This document shows, piece by piece, positions 13,601-25,600 of a DNA stretch of 64,000 nt; position 1 is the first letter of the stretch; every line of letters begins with the position of its first letter. The notes beneath the pieces were generated by a model that worked only from the letters and a program-made list of their open reading frames with translations, made no database searches and was not told the DNA's origin. The translations under genes and the position numbers were made by a program. This DNA is from Tethya wilhelma. Its lineage: Eukaryota; Porifera; Demospongiae; Tethyida; Tethyidae. The stretch covers positions 5,035,020 to 5,099,019 of the forward strand of contig CAXIPT010000005.1 of NCBI GenBank assembly GCA_964030475.1. Direction: 5' to 3'.

Positions 13601-16600
13601 GCGGTAGTTTTTGAAGCCCTAATATTAGTTACAACAATCATTTACCATACAGAAGCACAACAGGTAAGAAATTCTGCAGTACCAAATTGAATGAAATAGA
13701 ATGTAGTTTACAGTGTAGCATGATTTTAATTTAATTTTGCAGATTCTACAGCCAACATGTCCACAAAACTACAACCTACAAGTGGTGAATGGCCATTGCA
13801 AATGTGTGTGCCACCCTACAAGTAGATTCTGTCGACATAACTATTGGTGGGATGAGCATCAATGTAGCTGTAAGTACTGCCAACCTGGCTATCGGTGGGA
13901 TCCAGTTGGATGCAGATGTGTATGTCTTGAGACAAATGGCTGCCCATCCGGCCAATACTGGGATCGAGATCAATGCAGATGTGTATGTCGTGCAACTAAT
14001 ATCTGCCCAAGTAACTATCGATGGGATATAAATCCATGTAGATGCACGTGTGATATAATAGCCAGGTGCATAGATGGCTACACATGGGATCCAACTCAAT
14101 GCACATGCATTCAAAGGCCACAACCTGGCCCAAGGGAATGGACCTATCCCCATGAGCGTGAAGTGATACCACGGAATGATAGGCTTCTAACTGGCTAGTC
14201 TTAAGTATAAAAGTTTGCATATTGATTAGTATCAATGACTACAATAGCTGTTCACTGAAGCTTATAATGCACACACTAGAAGAAATATTATTACAAAGTT
14301 AATTATCATGTTTCATGACTGTGTAATAGATGCTATATCACATTACACCTGGAACGAACAAGTACCAGTGCTGTTGTAATTGCCTTTTTATGTGTTGTGT
14401 GGGTCTATGCATCTTCATTGGAATCAAAATGGGGCACAAGTCACTTTCATATATCTTCACTAATAAAGATGTTCTACAAAAATTTTAGCTAGGAATAAAC
14501 AACTTCTGGGGCAATCCAAGGCCCTGCAATACATGAACATGGTTACTTAGTAACAATCAATATGTATCCTTAGCAACCAATCAATTGAATGATGAATACA
14601 TCTGTCAGGGGGAGACAGTGGTTAGTATTGGTGGTTAGCTACAAGAGACAAACAATGCATGGGTCTATGCTATGTATTTGCATCATTTGCTAACAGATGG
14701 AACTTGCATCAATGGTAAAAGCAATCATGTTAACTTGGTAATAGTGCAGAGACAGTGGCTACTATATTGGCTGGGATGATTCATACATCCCATACTCACA
14801 TGGTATTATTGTGGGTAGGGTACACCCAAACAATGTGGTGTCATATACTCACATATTGTGGGTATAGGGTGTAGGAATTATCCCAGCCATCTATCTATCT
14901 GCCTTTACACTAAAGTGGCACAAACAGCTTAGGCTTCCCAAAATAGACTATCATGTATGTGCTGCAGTTGTTGCTATAAAAGCAACAGTATTCATGCACG
15001 TATCTGTCAGTATATAAGCAAAAAAAAAAGTACGGACCAAGAAACAGCTATTCATGCATGCCAGTATGATGAAATTTGGAGTTTTTGCACTGTGTCTATG
15101 TATTATTTTCATTAATAGTTCAACAGCACTTAAAAAAAAGGTCAGTTCAATTCTACACTGTAGATCATTATTTCAGTGAAATTTTTTCCTTTGTAAACAT
15201 CTAGAAAGTAACACCACATTGTCCAGACAATTACAACTGGAACCGGGATTGGTGTGCATGTGTATGCCGTTCTACCAACTACTGTCCCTGGGGAAAGGTG
15301 TGGGATCCAGAGCATTGTAAATGTAAATGCCCTACAACCAGCTGTCCCTATGGCCATGTGTTGGATCCAGAGCGCTGTACATGTGTATGCCGTTCAACTA
15401 ACAGCTGTCCCTGGGGGAAGGTGTGGAATCGAGAGCAATGTAAATGTATTTGCAGTACCACAAGGAGTTGTCCACATAGACATGTATGGGACTCCACGAG
15501 TTGCAGCTGCAGATGTCAGAGAAATTGTATTGGGTGCTGTGATCTAGAATCATCCTGGAGCAGTTCTGAATGCCGATGTATCAGATATGGTGGTTGCAAT
15601 ACCCCCCCCTGCCAATATTAATCACAATTGCCTTTCTACTAGATTTAAAACAAACCCTCTTTATAACTTTTTTGTAATGTATAATTATAGTTTTTATTTA
15701 GCAGAACTTCAGATCAAGGAATCGTTTAGATTTAGGTATTAGATACTGAAGCTGGTGATTTACTACCATATCCAGTCTTGTTGAACTGTTGTCAAGAATT
15801 ATTTTACATGTATGTAGTCGAACAATTTATCAATTTTGGGAATGAAAACTATAAATGATATTATTATGTGTATGACAAGGTGTGGGTAAACTGAACTACA
15901 ATCAGATTCTACACGTTCAAAATTATATCAAATGTTTGTTTGTTTTTTCCCCACCAAAAGTACTATAGACATAATTCTTTTGTTAATGGAGAAAAAACAA
16001 AGGCTAATTGTTTTCATTATCTGGCCAAGAATCTTAAAACCATGATAAGGTACATTTGTTTAGGCAAACTAAAGATTCCAAGGATTAAACCATAGATTAC
16101 ATCTTTCCCATAGAAATGGGATACATATGGTATACTGTAGAGTACACAGGATGCACAAAGGCTTGAAAAGTATAAAATGTGTGCATAGCTGCATCAAGAC
16201 TTTTCAGGGGAAGGCAAAGCTTGACTATGAGATCGGCAGTAGTTTTTGAAGCTCTATTATTGGTTTTTGCAATCATTTACCATATAGAAGCACAACAGGT
16301 AAGAAATTCTGCAGTACCAATGTAGTTTACAGTGTAGCATGATTTAAATTTAATTTTGCAGATACGACAGCCAACATGTCCACCAAACTACAACCTACAA
16401 GAAGTGGACGGCCAGTGCAAATGTGTGTGCCCTACAAGTAGATCCTGTTCACGTAACTATTGGTGGGATGAGCATCAATGTAGATGTCAGTACTGCCGAT
16501 CCGGCTATCGGTGGGATCCAGTTAGATGCAAATGTGTATGTCTTGAGACAAATGGTTGCCCATCTGGCTACCAGTGGGATCAAAGTCAATGCAGATGTGT

Positions 16601-19600
16601 ATGTCGTGCAACTAATAACTGCCCAAGTAACTATCGATGGGATCAAAATCAATGCAGATGCATGTGTCAAAGACGCAGCTGCTCAAGTGGCTACCAGTGG
16701 GATTCAAATCAATGCAGATGTGTATGTCGTGCAACTAATAACTGCCCAAGTAACTATCAATGGGATACAAATCAATGCAGATGCATGTGTGATATAATAG
16801 GTGGGTGCATAATTGGCCATGAGTGGGATTCAAATCAATGCACATGCATACCATCACTACCGTGTCAAAGACACAGCTGTCCTAGTGGTTACCACTGGGA
16901 TTCATATCAATGCACATGCGTACCATTACTATGTGTAAGGCAACTCTGCTCTATTGGTTACCAGTGGGATGCAACTCAATGCACATGCATTCAAAGCCCA
17001 CAACTCGACCCAAACAATGACTCTCCATGGGACCTATCCTGGTGAGCATGAAGTGATACCACTGAATGACAGGCTTCGGGGCTAGTGTATACATTTTAAG
17101 CTTTAGTAAACAGCTATTGCAGTCATTGATACTAATTAATATGCAAACTTTTATACTTAAGACTAGATATATACTCTTGATATTATATACAAAGATAATG
17201 ATCATGACTGTGTAATATACAAGTAGTAAAAATTTCAAAAAATAAGCAGTGTAGGAATGGGCAGTGCTGTAAAAAGTATTGGAACAAGGAATGGTCTCAA
17301 TTTCGGCACATGACTACTTCATTTTCACTTTTGATCCCTCATATATATAGCTATTTGTCGTAAATGGATGGTTCAAAGAATGATCTCTACTTGAATAGCT
17401 AACGAGTACTATGATCACAAATCTTATCACTTCGCTAAAAAGTGGAATAAAATATAGCAGGCAGAGTTAGATTACAGGCCAAAACTTGGGCACAAAAAAT
17501 GAAGTAGTCATGTGCCGAAATTGAGACCATTCCTTGTTTCAATACTTTTTACAGCACTGCCCATTCCTACACTGCTTATTTTTTGAAATTTTTACTACTT
17601 GTTCATTCACTTTTTTCAACACTACAGTACAGTGAGGAGACTCTCAGAGGCTGGAGTCTCTACAAAAATACTTGAGTAGTAGTATGTAGCTAATGCGCAT
17701 GCGCATTAAATGCCACGTGGATGAGACAACGACCTTTGAACTCTACTAGAAAAATGGCTACACATGAAGTACACAAATTTATACTGAAGTTACAAAGCTT
17801 TCTAGCTCTTGTTTTAACACATTTAGGCAGTAAACAAGGGTAAAAGACCCTAGTTCGGATGAAAAGAAGTTACTTTGTGTTGTCAAAGCTAGCTCAAATT
17901 CTTCTGTTTGTCTGGAAACAGCGTTCAAGTAAGTCAGGAAGTAAGGAAGTAAGTAAGTAAGTAAGTGAGAACAAAATTGCGTGGGTGTAACTTTTGACTA
18001 GCGCTCTCTACGAGTGCTTTGGAAGGTTTCTGTAAGCTTTAGGCCTTACATACTGTTGGTAATCAGCCTAAAAGAGCTTCTGAGCAAGTGTGAAGGCTTA
18101 ACTTTGTCTTGCTAGATTTTTATGGTGATAAACATTTTGTATTGTGTCTATGGTGCAGTCGGTCCATTCCTACTATACGTACTACCGTACGTATGATACT
18201 ATAACACATTATAACTGGAATGCATAAGTACTATTTATTATAGTATTTTTATAATTGCTCTTTATATGTTGTGTGGGTTCATGCACCTTCATTAGAATCA
18301 AAATGGGACACAAATGTAGTTAAACGTGGCAGCAGTTGGAAGTTGCTTTCATATGTCTTCACCAATAAAAATGTTCTACAAAAACAATAGCTACAGTGTT
18401 CCAAATGAAGAGAGCAAACTTTTTGAGTTTGGGCTATTTGCCACTTAATCTATCAATGCTAAGTAGGTTTAGGTTCCACATAATGTAAGTAGATACTTTG
18501 ATTACTGAAGAATTTACTAAAAGATGGGCGGGGCTATCATGTGACACACCTGCAGCTGTATGGGTTCTTTTATTGAGGTGATTTTAAAGAAGTTTTAAGC
18601 ATTTTTCTTCTACAAACCTTGGAGTTAAGCTCTGAATTTTCTTTTCATGATAATACCCTCTAAACTACATATTCAGAGTAACTATGGGTTCTTAACTCAA
18701 AAGGCATTTTTCTAGATAACCAAAAAAAAAGTTTTAGAGGGGTAAAAGTTTTTAGCATTTTATTTCTACAATCTTGTGAGTTAAGCTCTGATTTCAAATA
18801 AGATAGTAGACATGTTGGTTTATTGATACATGTAAAGTTGAGCTCTTTGTACATTTTGCTAAGTGTTTAAGTTGAAGGAAAGTAGTTTACCTGCAATACA
18901 GCCATTGTGATGATGTAATATGATGTCATAAGTGTAGTGTGCAGTTAACTGATGTCATTAACCACTACATGTTTACTATAATAATGTACAGCCTATGTGC
19001 AGCTGCTATTACACAATTTCTTGTAGTATTCATTGTGATGTCATCAAAATGGTGCTAAGAATATCGAATGTGTATTACCACTAAACTTTGCCAAAACTGC
19101 TGGCTACAGACAGCAGAAGTATTTTGACAGTAGATTAATGCTTTTACGTTTAATAGTGAAATTTTGTGTGAAATTCAGCTCCTTTTTGGATTAGGTAAAA
19201 ATTAGAGCAAGATTAAAAAGTTTGCTCTCTTCATTGGAACACTGTAGGAATAAACAACTTCTAGGAAAATCCAAGGCCCTGTAATACATGGATGTGGTTA
19301 CTTTGTATACACAATCAATATGTATCCTTAGCAACCAACCAGTGGAATGATGAATACATCTGTCAGGGGGAGACAGTGGTTAGTATTGGTGGTTAGCTAC
19401 AACAGACAAACAATGCATGGATGTATTTGCATCATTTGCTAACAGATGGAACTTGCATCAATGGTTAAAGTAATCACGTTAGCTTGGTAATCGTGCAGAG
19501 ACAGTGGCTAATATATATATTGGCTGGAATGATTCATACATCCCATACTCACACAGTATTATGTGGGTAGGGTACACCCAAAATTTAGTGAACAATGTGG

Positions 19601-22600
19601 TGTCATATACTAATTATCCCAGCCATCCATCTGTCTATACAGACATGCATGAGTGGCACAAACAGCTTAGGCTTCACAAAATAGACCATAATATTATTAT
19701 ATGTCATTTTGTGCTTCAGTTGTTGCTATAAAAGCAAAAGTATTCATGCATGTATCTGTCAGTAGTTTAGTACATAGGCACAATTATGGACAAGCTATTC
19801 ATGTATGCCAGTATGATGAAATTTGGAGTTCTTGCACTGTGTCTGTGTATAATTTTCATTAATAGCTCAACAGCACTTAAAAAAAAGGTCAGTTCAATTG
19901 TAAATCACTATTTGAGTGATATATTTTTTTCCTGTAAACATCTAGAAAGTAACACCATCTTGTCCACACAATTATGACTGGAACCAGCAATGGTGTGCAT
20001 GTGTATGCCGTTCTACTAATAACTGTCCTCCAGGCAAGGTGTGGGATCCAGAGCATTGTAAATGTAAATGCCCTTCAACCAGCTGTCCCTATGGCCGTGA
20101 GTTCGATCCAGAGCGATGTACATGTGTATGCCATTCAACCAACTGTCCCGCTGGCAAGATGTGGGACCCAGGGCAATGTAGATGCGTTTGCAGTACCACA
20201 AGGACTTGTAGTCGAGGATCATACTGGAGCAGTTCTGAATGCCAATGTATCAGATATAATCCTGATTGCAATAGTCCCCCCTGCCAATATTAACCACAAT
20301 TGCCTTTCTACTAGATTTAAAAACAAACCCTCAGTATAATTTTTTTGTAATTATTATGGAGTTTTATTTAGCAGAACTTCAGATCAAGAAATTGTTTAGA
20401 CTTAGGTATTTGATACTGAAGCTGGTGATCTACCATGGATACCCAGTCTTGTTGAACTGTTGTCAAGAATTATTTTACATGTATGTAGTCAAACAATTTA
20501 TTCAGAAATAAATATATATATATATGCAAGACAAGGTGTGGGTAAGCTGAACTACAATCAGGATAAAATATTTCTGCAGTACCAATGTAGTGTATTGTGT
20601 AGCATGATTTAAACTTAATTTTGAACAGATTCGACAGCCAACATGTCCACCAAACTACAACCTATAAGAAGTGGACGGCCATTGCAAATGTGTGTGCCCT
20701 GCAAGTAGATTCTGTCCACATAACTATTAGTGGGATGAGCATTAATGTAGATGTCAGTACTGCAAACCTAGCTATCGGTGCATGGGATTCAGTTGAATGC
20801 AGATGTATATGTCTTGAGACAAAAGGTTGCCCATCTGGCTATCACTGGGATCAAAATCAATGCAGATGTGTCTGTCGTGCAACTACCGTATAGAGCGGGT
20901 GCAATCAACGTCATCAAAAACCGGAAGTATTTTGAGTGATACTAGAAATAGTTATTTTTGCCATACGGAAGTAAATGACAGCTGCTCGTTTCTCCGTATT
21001 GCTCTGTACCTTTTTGCCATACGGAAGTGACTCATTTTACGTAATTGCACCCGCTCTATTCGTTCTAATAATATAGGCGCCACTAAAAATTAATTTCAGT
21101 GTCAAAAGGCGCCACTAATTGGAACCGAAAAATTAACTAAGTTGGTAAAGGGCGCCTAAATTAGGACGGCGCCTCTGAATTAGAACCGTTTTCGATCTTT
21201 GCGAGCTCAAGTCAGCAATTCAACGTGTAGCTGACAAATGTCAGTATAGAAGACAAACTTGAAAAGTAGCTTGCTTTCAGTACTATTACAACTTAGAATT
21301 TCAACCAGAACTAACAAGACTCAGCTTTAGTCACTCACTCGAATAACGTGACTCGATCAAGACTCGGAACTTCAGCGGCAGTTCTACCATAGTATATTAT
21401 CTATGGTTCTACCATTAACCGAGAAGAATTCAGTTATCAACTGTGCAAAAACTGGTATAGTATACTCTTCTCTGCTAAAAAGTAGTAAAATATCTGCAGC
21501 TAGTCGCCCACTGTGACAAAAACTACTGCCTCTGACACTTTCGCAGCCACGTGTCAATTGTAATTGTAATTGTAATTGTAATTGTAATATTGGAAACTCC
21601 AACAAGAGGAGCCATGGACATACAAACAAAACACATAAAGTAACGTAGTAAAGTAATGTAATTATAATAATGTTAAAGTTTACACCAATACTAAACAAAG
21701 AGTCAAAGGGTACACATGTCATGGATGTCAGCGTCCAGATCGGGTGATTGTCATCAGGATGGCATCTCACAGTTCGAACAAAGTCACCACACAAACGAGC
21801 AGAGATCGGATAATGCTTAATGTGCTTGTCCCCATATAACAGATTGTATCCAAAAGAAGTGTATGCACATGAGGATGACGAGAGGTAGATGTCTGAAATG
21901 AGATGGGAATTGGACTTCATGGCGCACGATATAAGCTTACTGGAACGGAGATAGACAATATTGTAAATGCTGGGAAGGCAAGCAACCGAATGGAGAATAG
22001 AGGTGTGGCAATTTCGAGGAAGTAACCAAATCTTTCTTAAGATGTTATTGAAAGAAACTTCAAGAGCACTGAGCTGAGGGGATGAGAGTCTCCAAAGAGA
22101 GGCACCATAGAGTGACATACAAAAACTTGAGAAGAGATGAGTCTTCACAATTGGGTCACAACACGAAAATGTGTGAAGGAGACAATTAGCCTTACGGCAC
22201 AGATCCCTGGAGATGGCTTGAATATCATCATCATCAGAAAGGTTAAAAGAGAGAATGTGACCAAGATGAACCACCGACTTACTTAAGGATAGGTTTTCAC
22301 CAAGAAAGACAAATCTGGGGGAGGGTTCAGAAACCAGATTGAAATTGACCCCCTTATAAAACTTAATAAGTTGAGTCTTGGTAACATTGAAGGATAGATG
22401 ATGCTGATCAGAAAACTGAGAGCAAGTCTGCAGCATTCTACGGAGAGCTGAAGGGGAGGAAGCAATTAACGCAATATCATCGGCATAACAAACAGCCCCC
22501 GCGAAGTGGTGATTCCAGAAGCACCCAACACCATCACCTTCTAATGACTCCAGAAGATCATCAATGTAAATAGTAAACAATATTGGAGAGAGAACTCCAC

Positions 22601-25600
22601 CTTGCTGTACTCCATTGGTAGGAGAGAATGGTACAGAGTAATTCGAAGCCCACCTCACCTTAAACCGCTGACTCGAGTACCAGAAGGAAAGAAGCCTTAC
22701 CACAGCAGGAGGTAGATTTCTAGAGAGAAGCTTTTTAAACAAAATAGCATGATTAACTCGATCAAAAGCTTTGCTCGCATCCAAGAAGCAGCCATAAACT
22801 GGTGAACCATTCTCAAGATATTTCTGTATAACATTCTTAAGAACCCCAGTACAAAGATCAGCAGAGCAGCCAGGCTTGAAACCAAACTGCAGGGATGATG
22901 TGGTAAAAGACGTTTGAAAGTTGAATAATATACACCATTCAAACACTTTACTAAGTGTCGGGGCAAGTGCGATGGAGCAATAGCTGTCAGATGATGATGG
23001 ATCTTTGCCAGGTTTAGGAATGGGAACCAAAATACAGTCACGAATGGAATCAGGGACAAAGCCATGTCGAAGCATTGCAGTAAATAACTGTGAAAGAGGA
23101 TCACAAAGCACTTCCTTTGCACATGTAAAATGGTTAGAAATACATGAAGAGCCGTCATGTTTCCTCGGTTTGAGTTGAGAGATCGCTTCCTGAACAGACT
23201 CTGGTGACACATGAAGAGAAGACAAGTCAGACACAGATATAGACCTACTAACATCACTAAGAAAGGTGCTACTAGAAGCAGATTGAGGACAAGAGTTAAA
23301 CAGCGCTTCAAGCTTTGTAGAGAAAAGGTTAGCAATGTCTTCTTCACTGGTGCAACCATCAACAGAGCTGGCAACACTTGAGGATGCACCCCTGGATGAT
23401 CTTGATAAAGCTTTGACTTGTTTCCAGAATTCCTGAGGTCTAGCCTGAGAGAGAGAATGAGCAAGATTCTCACGTCTGATGTGACGTTGGCGGCGACGTA
23501 AACGACGCACTTCATACTTGAATCGTCTCTTGGAATTCTTTTTAATTTGGAAAAGAACACCAGAAGTTGGGCATCCACAATCAGACCAAACCCTATGCCA
23601 GAAATTAGCAGTTTGCTTCAGTGGAGCAGCAGCTCTCGACCAGCCAGGGAGAGACTGAGAACTCCTATGATGATGTTGGTACTTTGGAAAAGAATTATCA
23701 GCTGCCTCAATGACACAACTTAACAGATGATTACAAAATAAATTAATACAATGATAATGACTGACACAATCAGGATTGCAACAGTTCAACACCTCATCTG
23801 AAAGTTTGGGCAGTGTGGACTTGAGACAATCAGAATAGGCAGAAAGGTGACAGGGATCAACTCTATTCCAATTAATTGAGCACTGTGAGGAAGGTGAACC
23901 ATGAGATGAACGAGAGACATGTGCATTGTGACAAGAGTGAGTGGGTACTGAGAGGACACCAGAAAACAGAAGATTAAAATGCAAAGATAGATGATCAGAA
24001 AAATTCTGAACAGAATCATGAGTTACAACACTATTAATTAGAGAGACATTAGAAGAAAGGGTAAGAACATGATCAATACATGAAAGAGAAGTATAGTCAT
24101 CATTATGATAGGAAAATTTAACATTGTCAGCACAGACAAGTGAAAGTGAAGACATAAGTGAAGACAGGCATGACGCATTGGTGACGCCACGTGCGAAATC
24201 AACATTAAAATCACCAGCAATAACTACATTGTCAAAGCTTTCTGACGAAATGAAGCCCTCAAGTTCAGTAATAGCATCAGAGAAAAGAGAATGAGATTCA
24301 GAGGATGCGTAATCAGTAGGTAAATAGACACAAATAAGAAGAGTAATAAAAGAAGAATTGTCAACATCATTACGTGAATTTAGAGAGATGGCACAGAACC
24401 GCTTGGAATTAGAGAAAACTCTACGTACAACAGGAGACAAAGATTTGCGATAAAGAATACCACAACCACCATATGGACGACCAGAAAGTAATTCATGAGA
24501 GTCCATACCACTGACCCCCACATATAAAAAGTCATTAGAAATAAGAAGAGCATCAAGATTCTCACGGAATAGCCAATGTTCTTGAACCAGACAGATATCA
24601 CAAGAATCAAGTAGTGAATTAACATATTGAGATCCAGATTTCCAACCTCTGCAATTATATGATACTAACTTTAAGTGATCAGTACGGGAGACAGTCATTG
24701 TTGAGACTGCTCCGGATCAGTCACCACAGGATTAGCAGACTCACTGTCAGAGCCTTCAGGTACATTAAATGCTTGAGCTTGAGATTTGTCAGAGGGTTTA
24801 CGGTGAGTGAACTGTCGAGATTCTGGAGGAAGATCTTCACGAATGAACAGTTTATATTTCTCAAAAGACTTTAAGTTACGCCGAGCAGCAAGAAGAAGTC
24901 TGCGGTCCCATACACTGGCAAGCTTGATCAAGAGGGGGCGAGGGCGAGGGAGAGAAGAGCTGTCATCAGCAGGTCTTGCTGTTTTGCGTCCAAGCCGAAA
25001 AGCATCCCTGATGTCTACAGATTTATCTAAAAGATGTAAGACAACTTCATCTATAATGCCTTTAGTTTCTGAAAGAGGTAACTCAGGAACACCAAACAGA
25101 ATAACATTAGAGGAACGGTCAACATAAGCACGAGGTTTGGTGGCAGAACGAGAAAGACTAGGATCTTGGCCACGGGTTGGAAGCTTAGAAGAGCTAGCAC
25201 CATGTGCGGTGACACCAACACCATCATTAGACTTGCTGGACACAAAAGTAGAGAAAGAAGAGACAGAGGAAGAAAACTCAGATAACTTGGATTGTAGTGA
25301 GGCAACTGTTTCATCAAGGACCTTTCTAATGTTAGAAGAAAAGAGAGCATCAATCTTTTCAGAGAGAGCTGTGATGGCAATGGTGTTGTCTTCAAGTCTC
25401 TTTGAAATAGGATCAGGCTTCACGCAAGGTAAGTTAAACAACTGAAGGGCTTCACAATGTAAAAGAGGTACTTTATCCACTTCATCAAGCTTATTAAAAG
25501 CATTGACTAAATCAGCAAAGACTGCATCAAAAGCATCTCGCTTATCAGTAGAACGTCGGGAATGGAAGGAAAGGCCCAATTCCTTGAGAACATTACCTTG

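Noticed and set aside
13776..14153. Antisense ORF of 125 codons over cysteine-rich gene A
   Set aside because: Cys codons TGT/TGC leave the other strand open; no splice sites or start context, and similar shadows occur over B and C.
16400..17000. CRISPR-like or satellite array
   Set aside because: The regular spacing is protein-coding repeats in frame with a signal peptide; units differ at synonymous and coding sites.
13592..20293. VWC, EGF or VEGF assignment for the cysteine-rich genes
   Set aside because: The spacing is C-x10-C-x-C-x-C throughout; no EGF or VWC cysteine pattern and no PDGF/VEGF cystine-knot domain is present.
22697..23578. 293-codon minus-strand ORF overlapping LINE ORF2
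   Set aside because: Out of frame with the reverse transcriptase and composed of Leu-rich shadow sequence; no domain.
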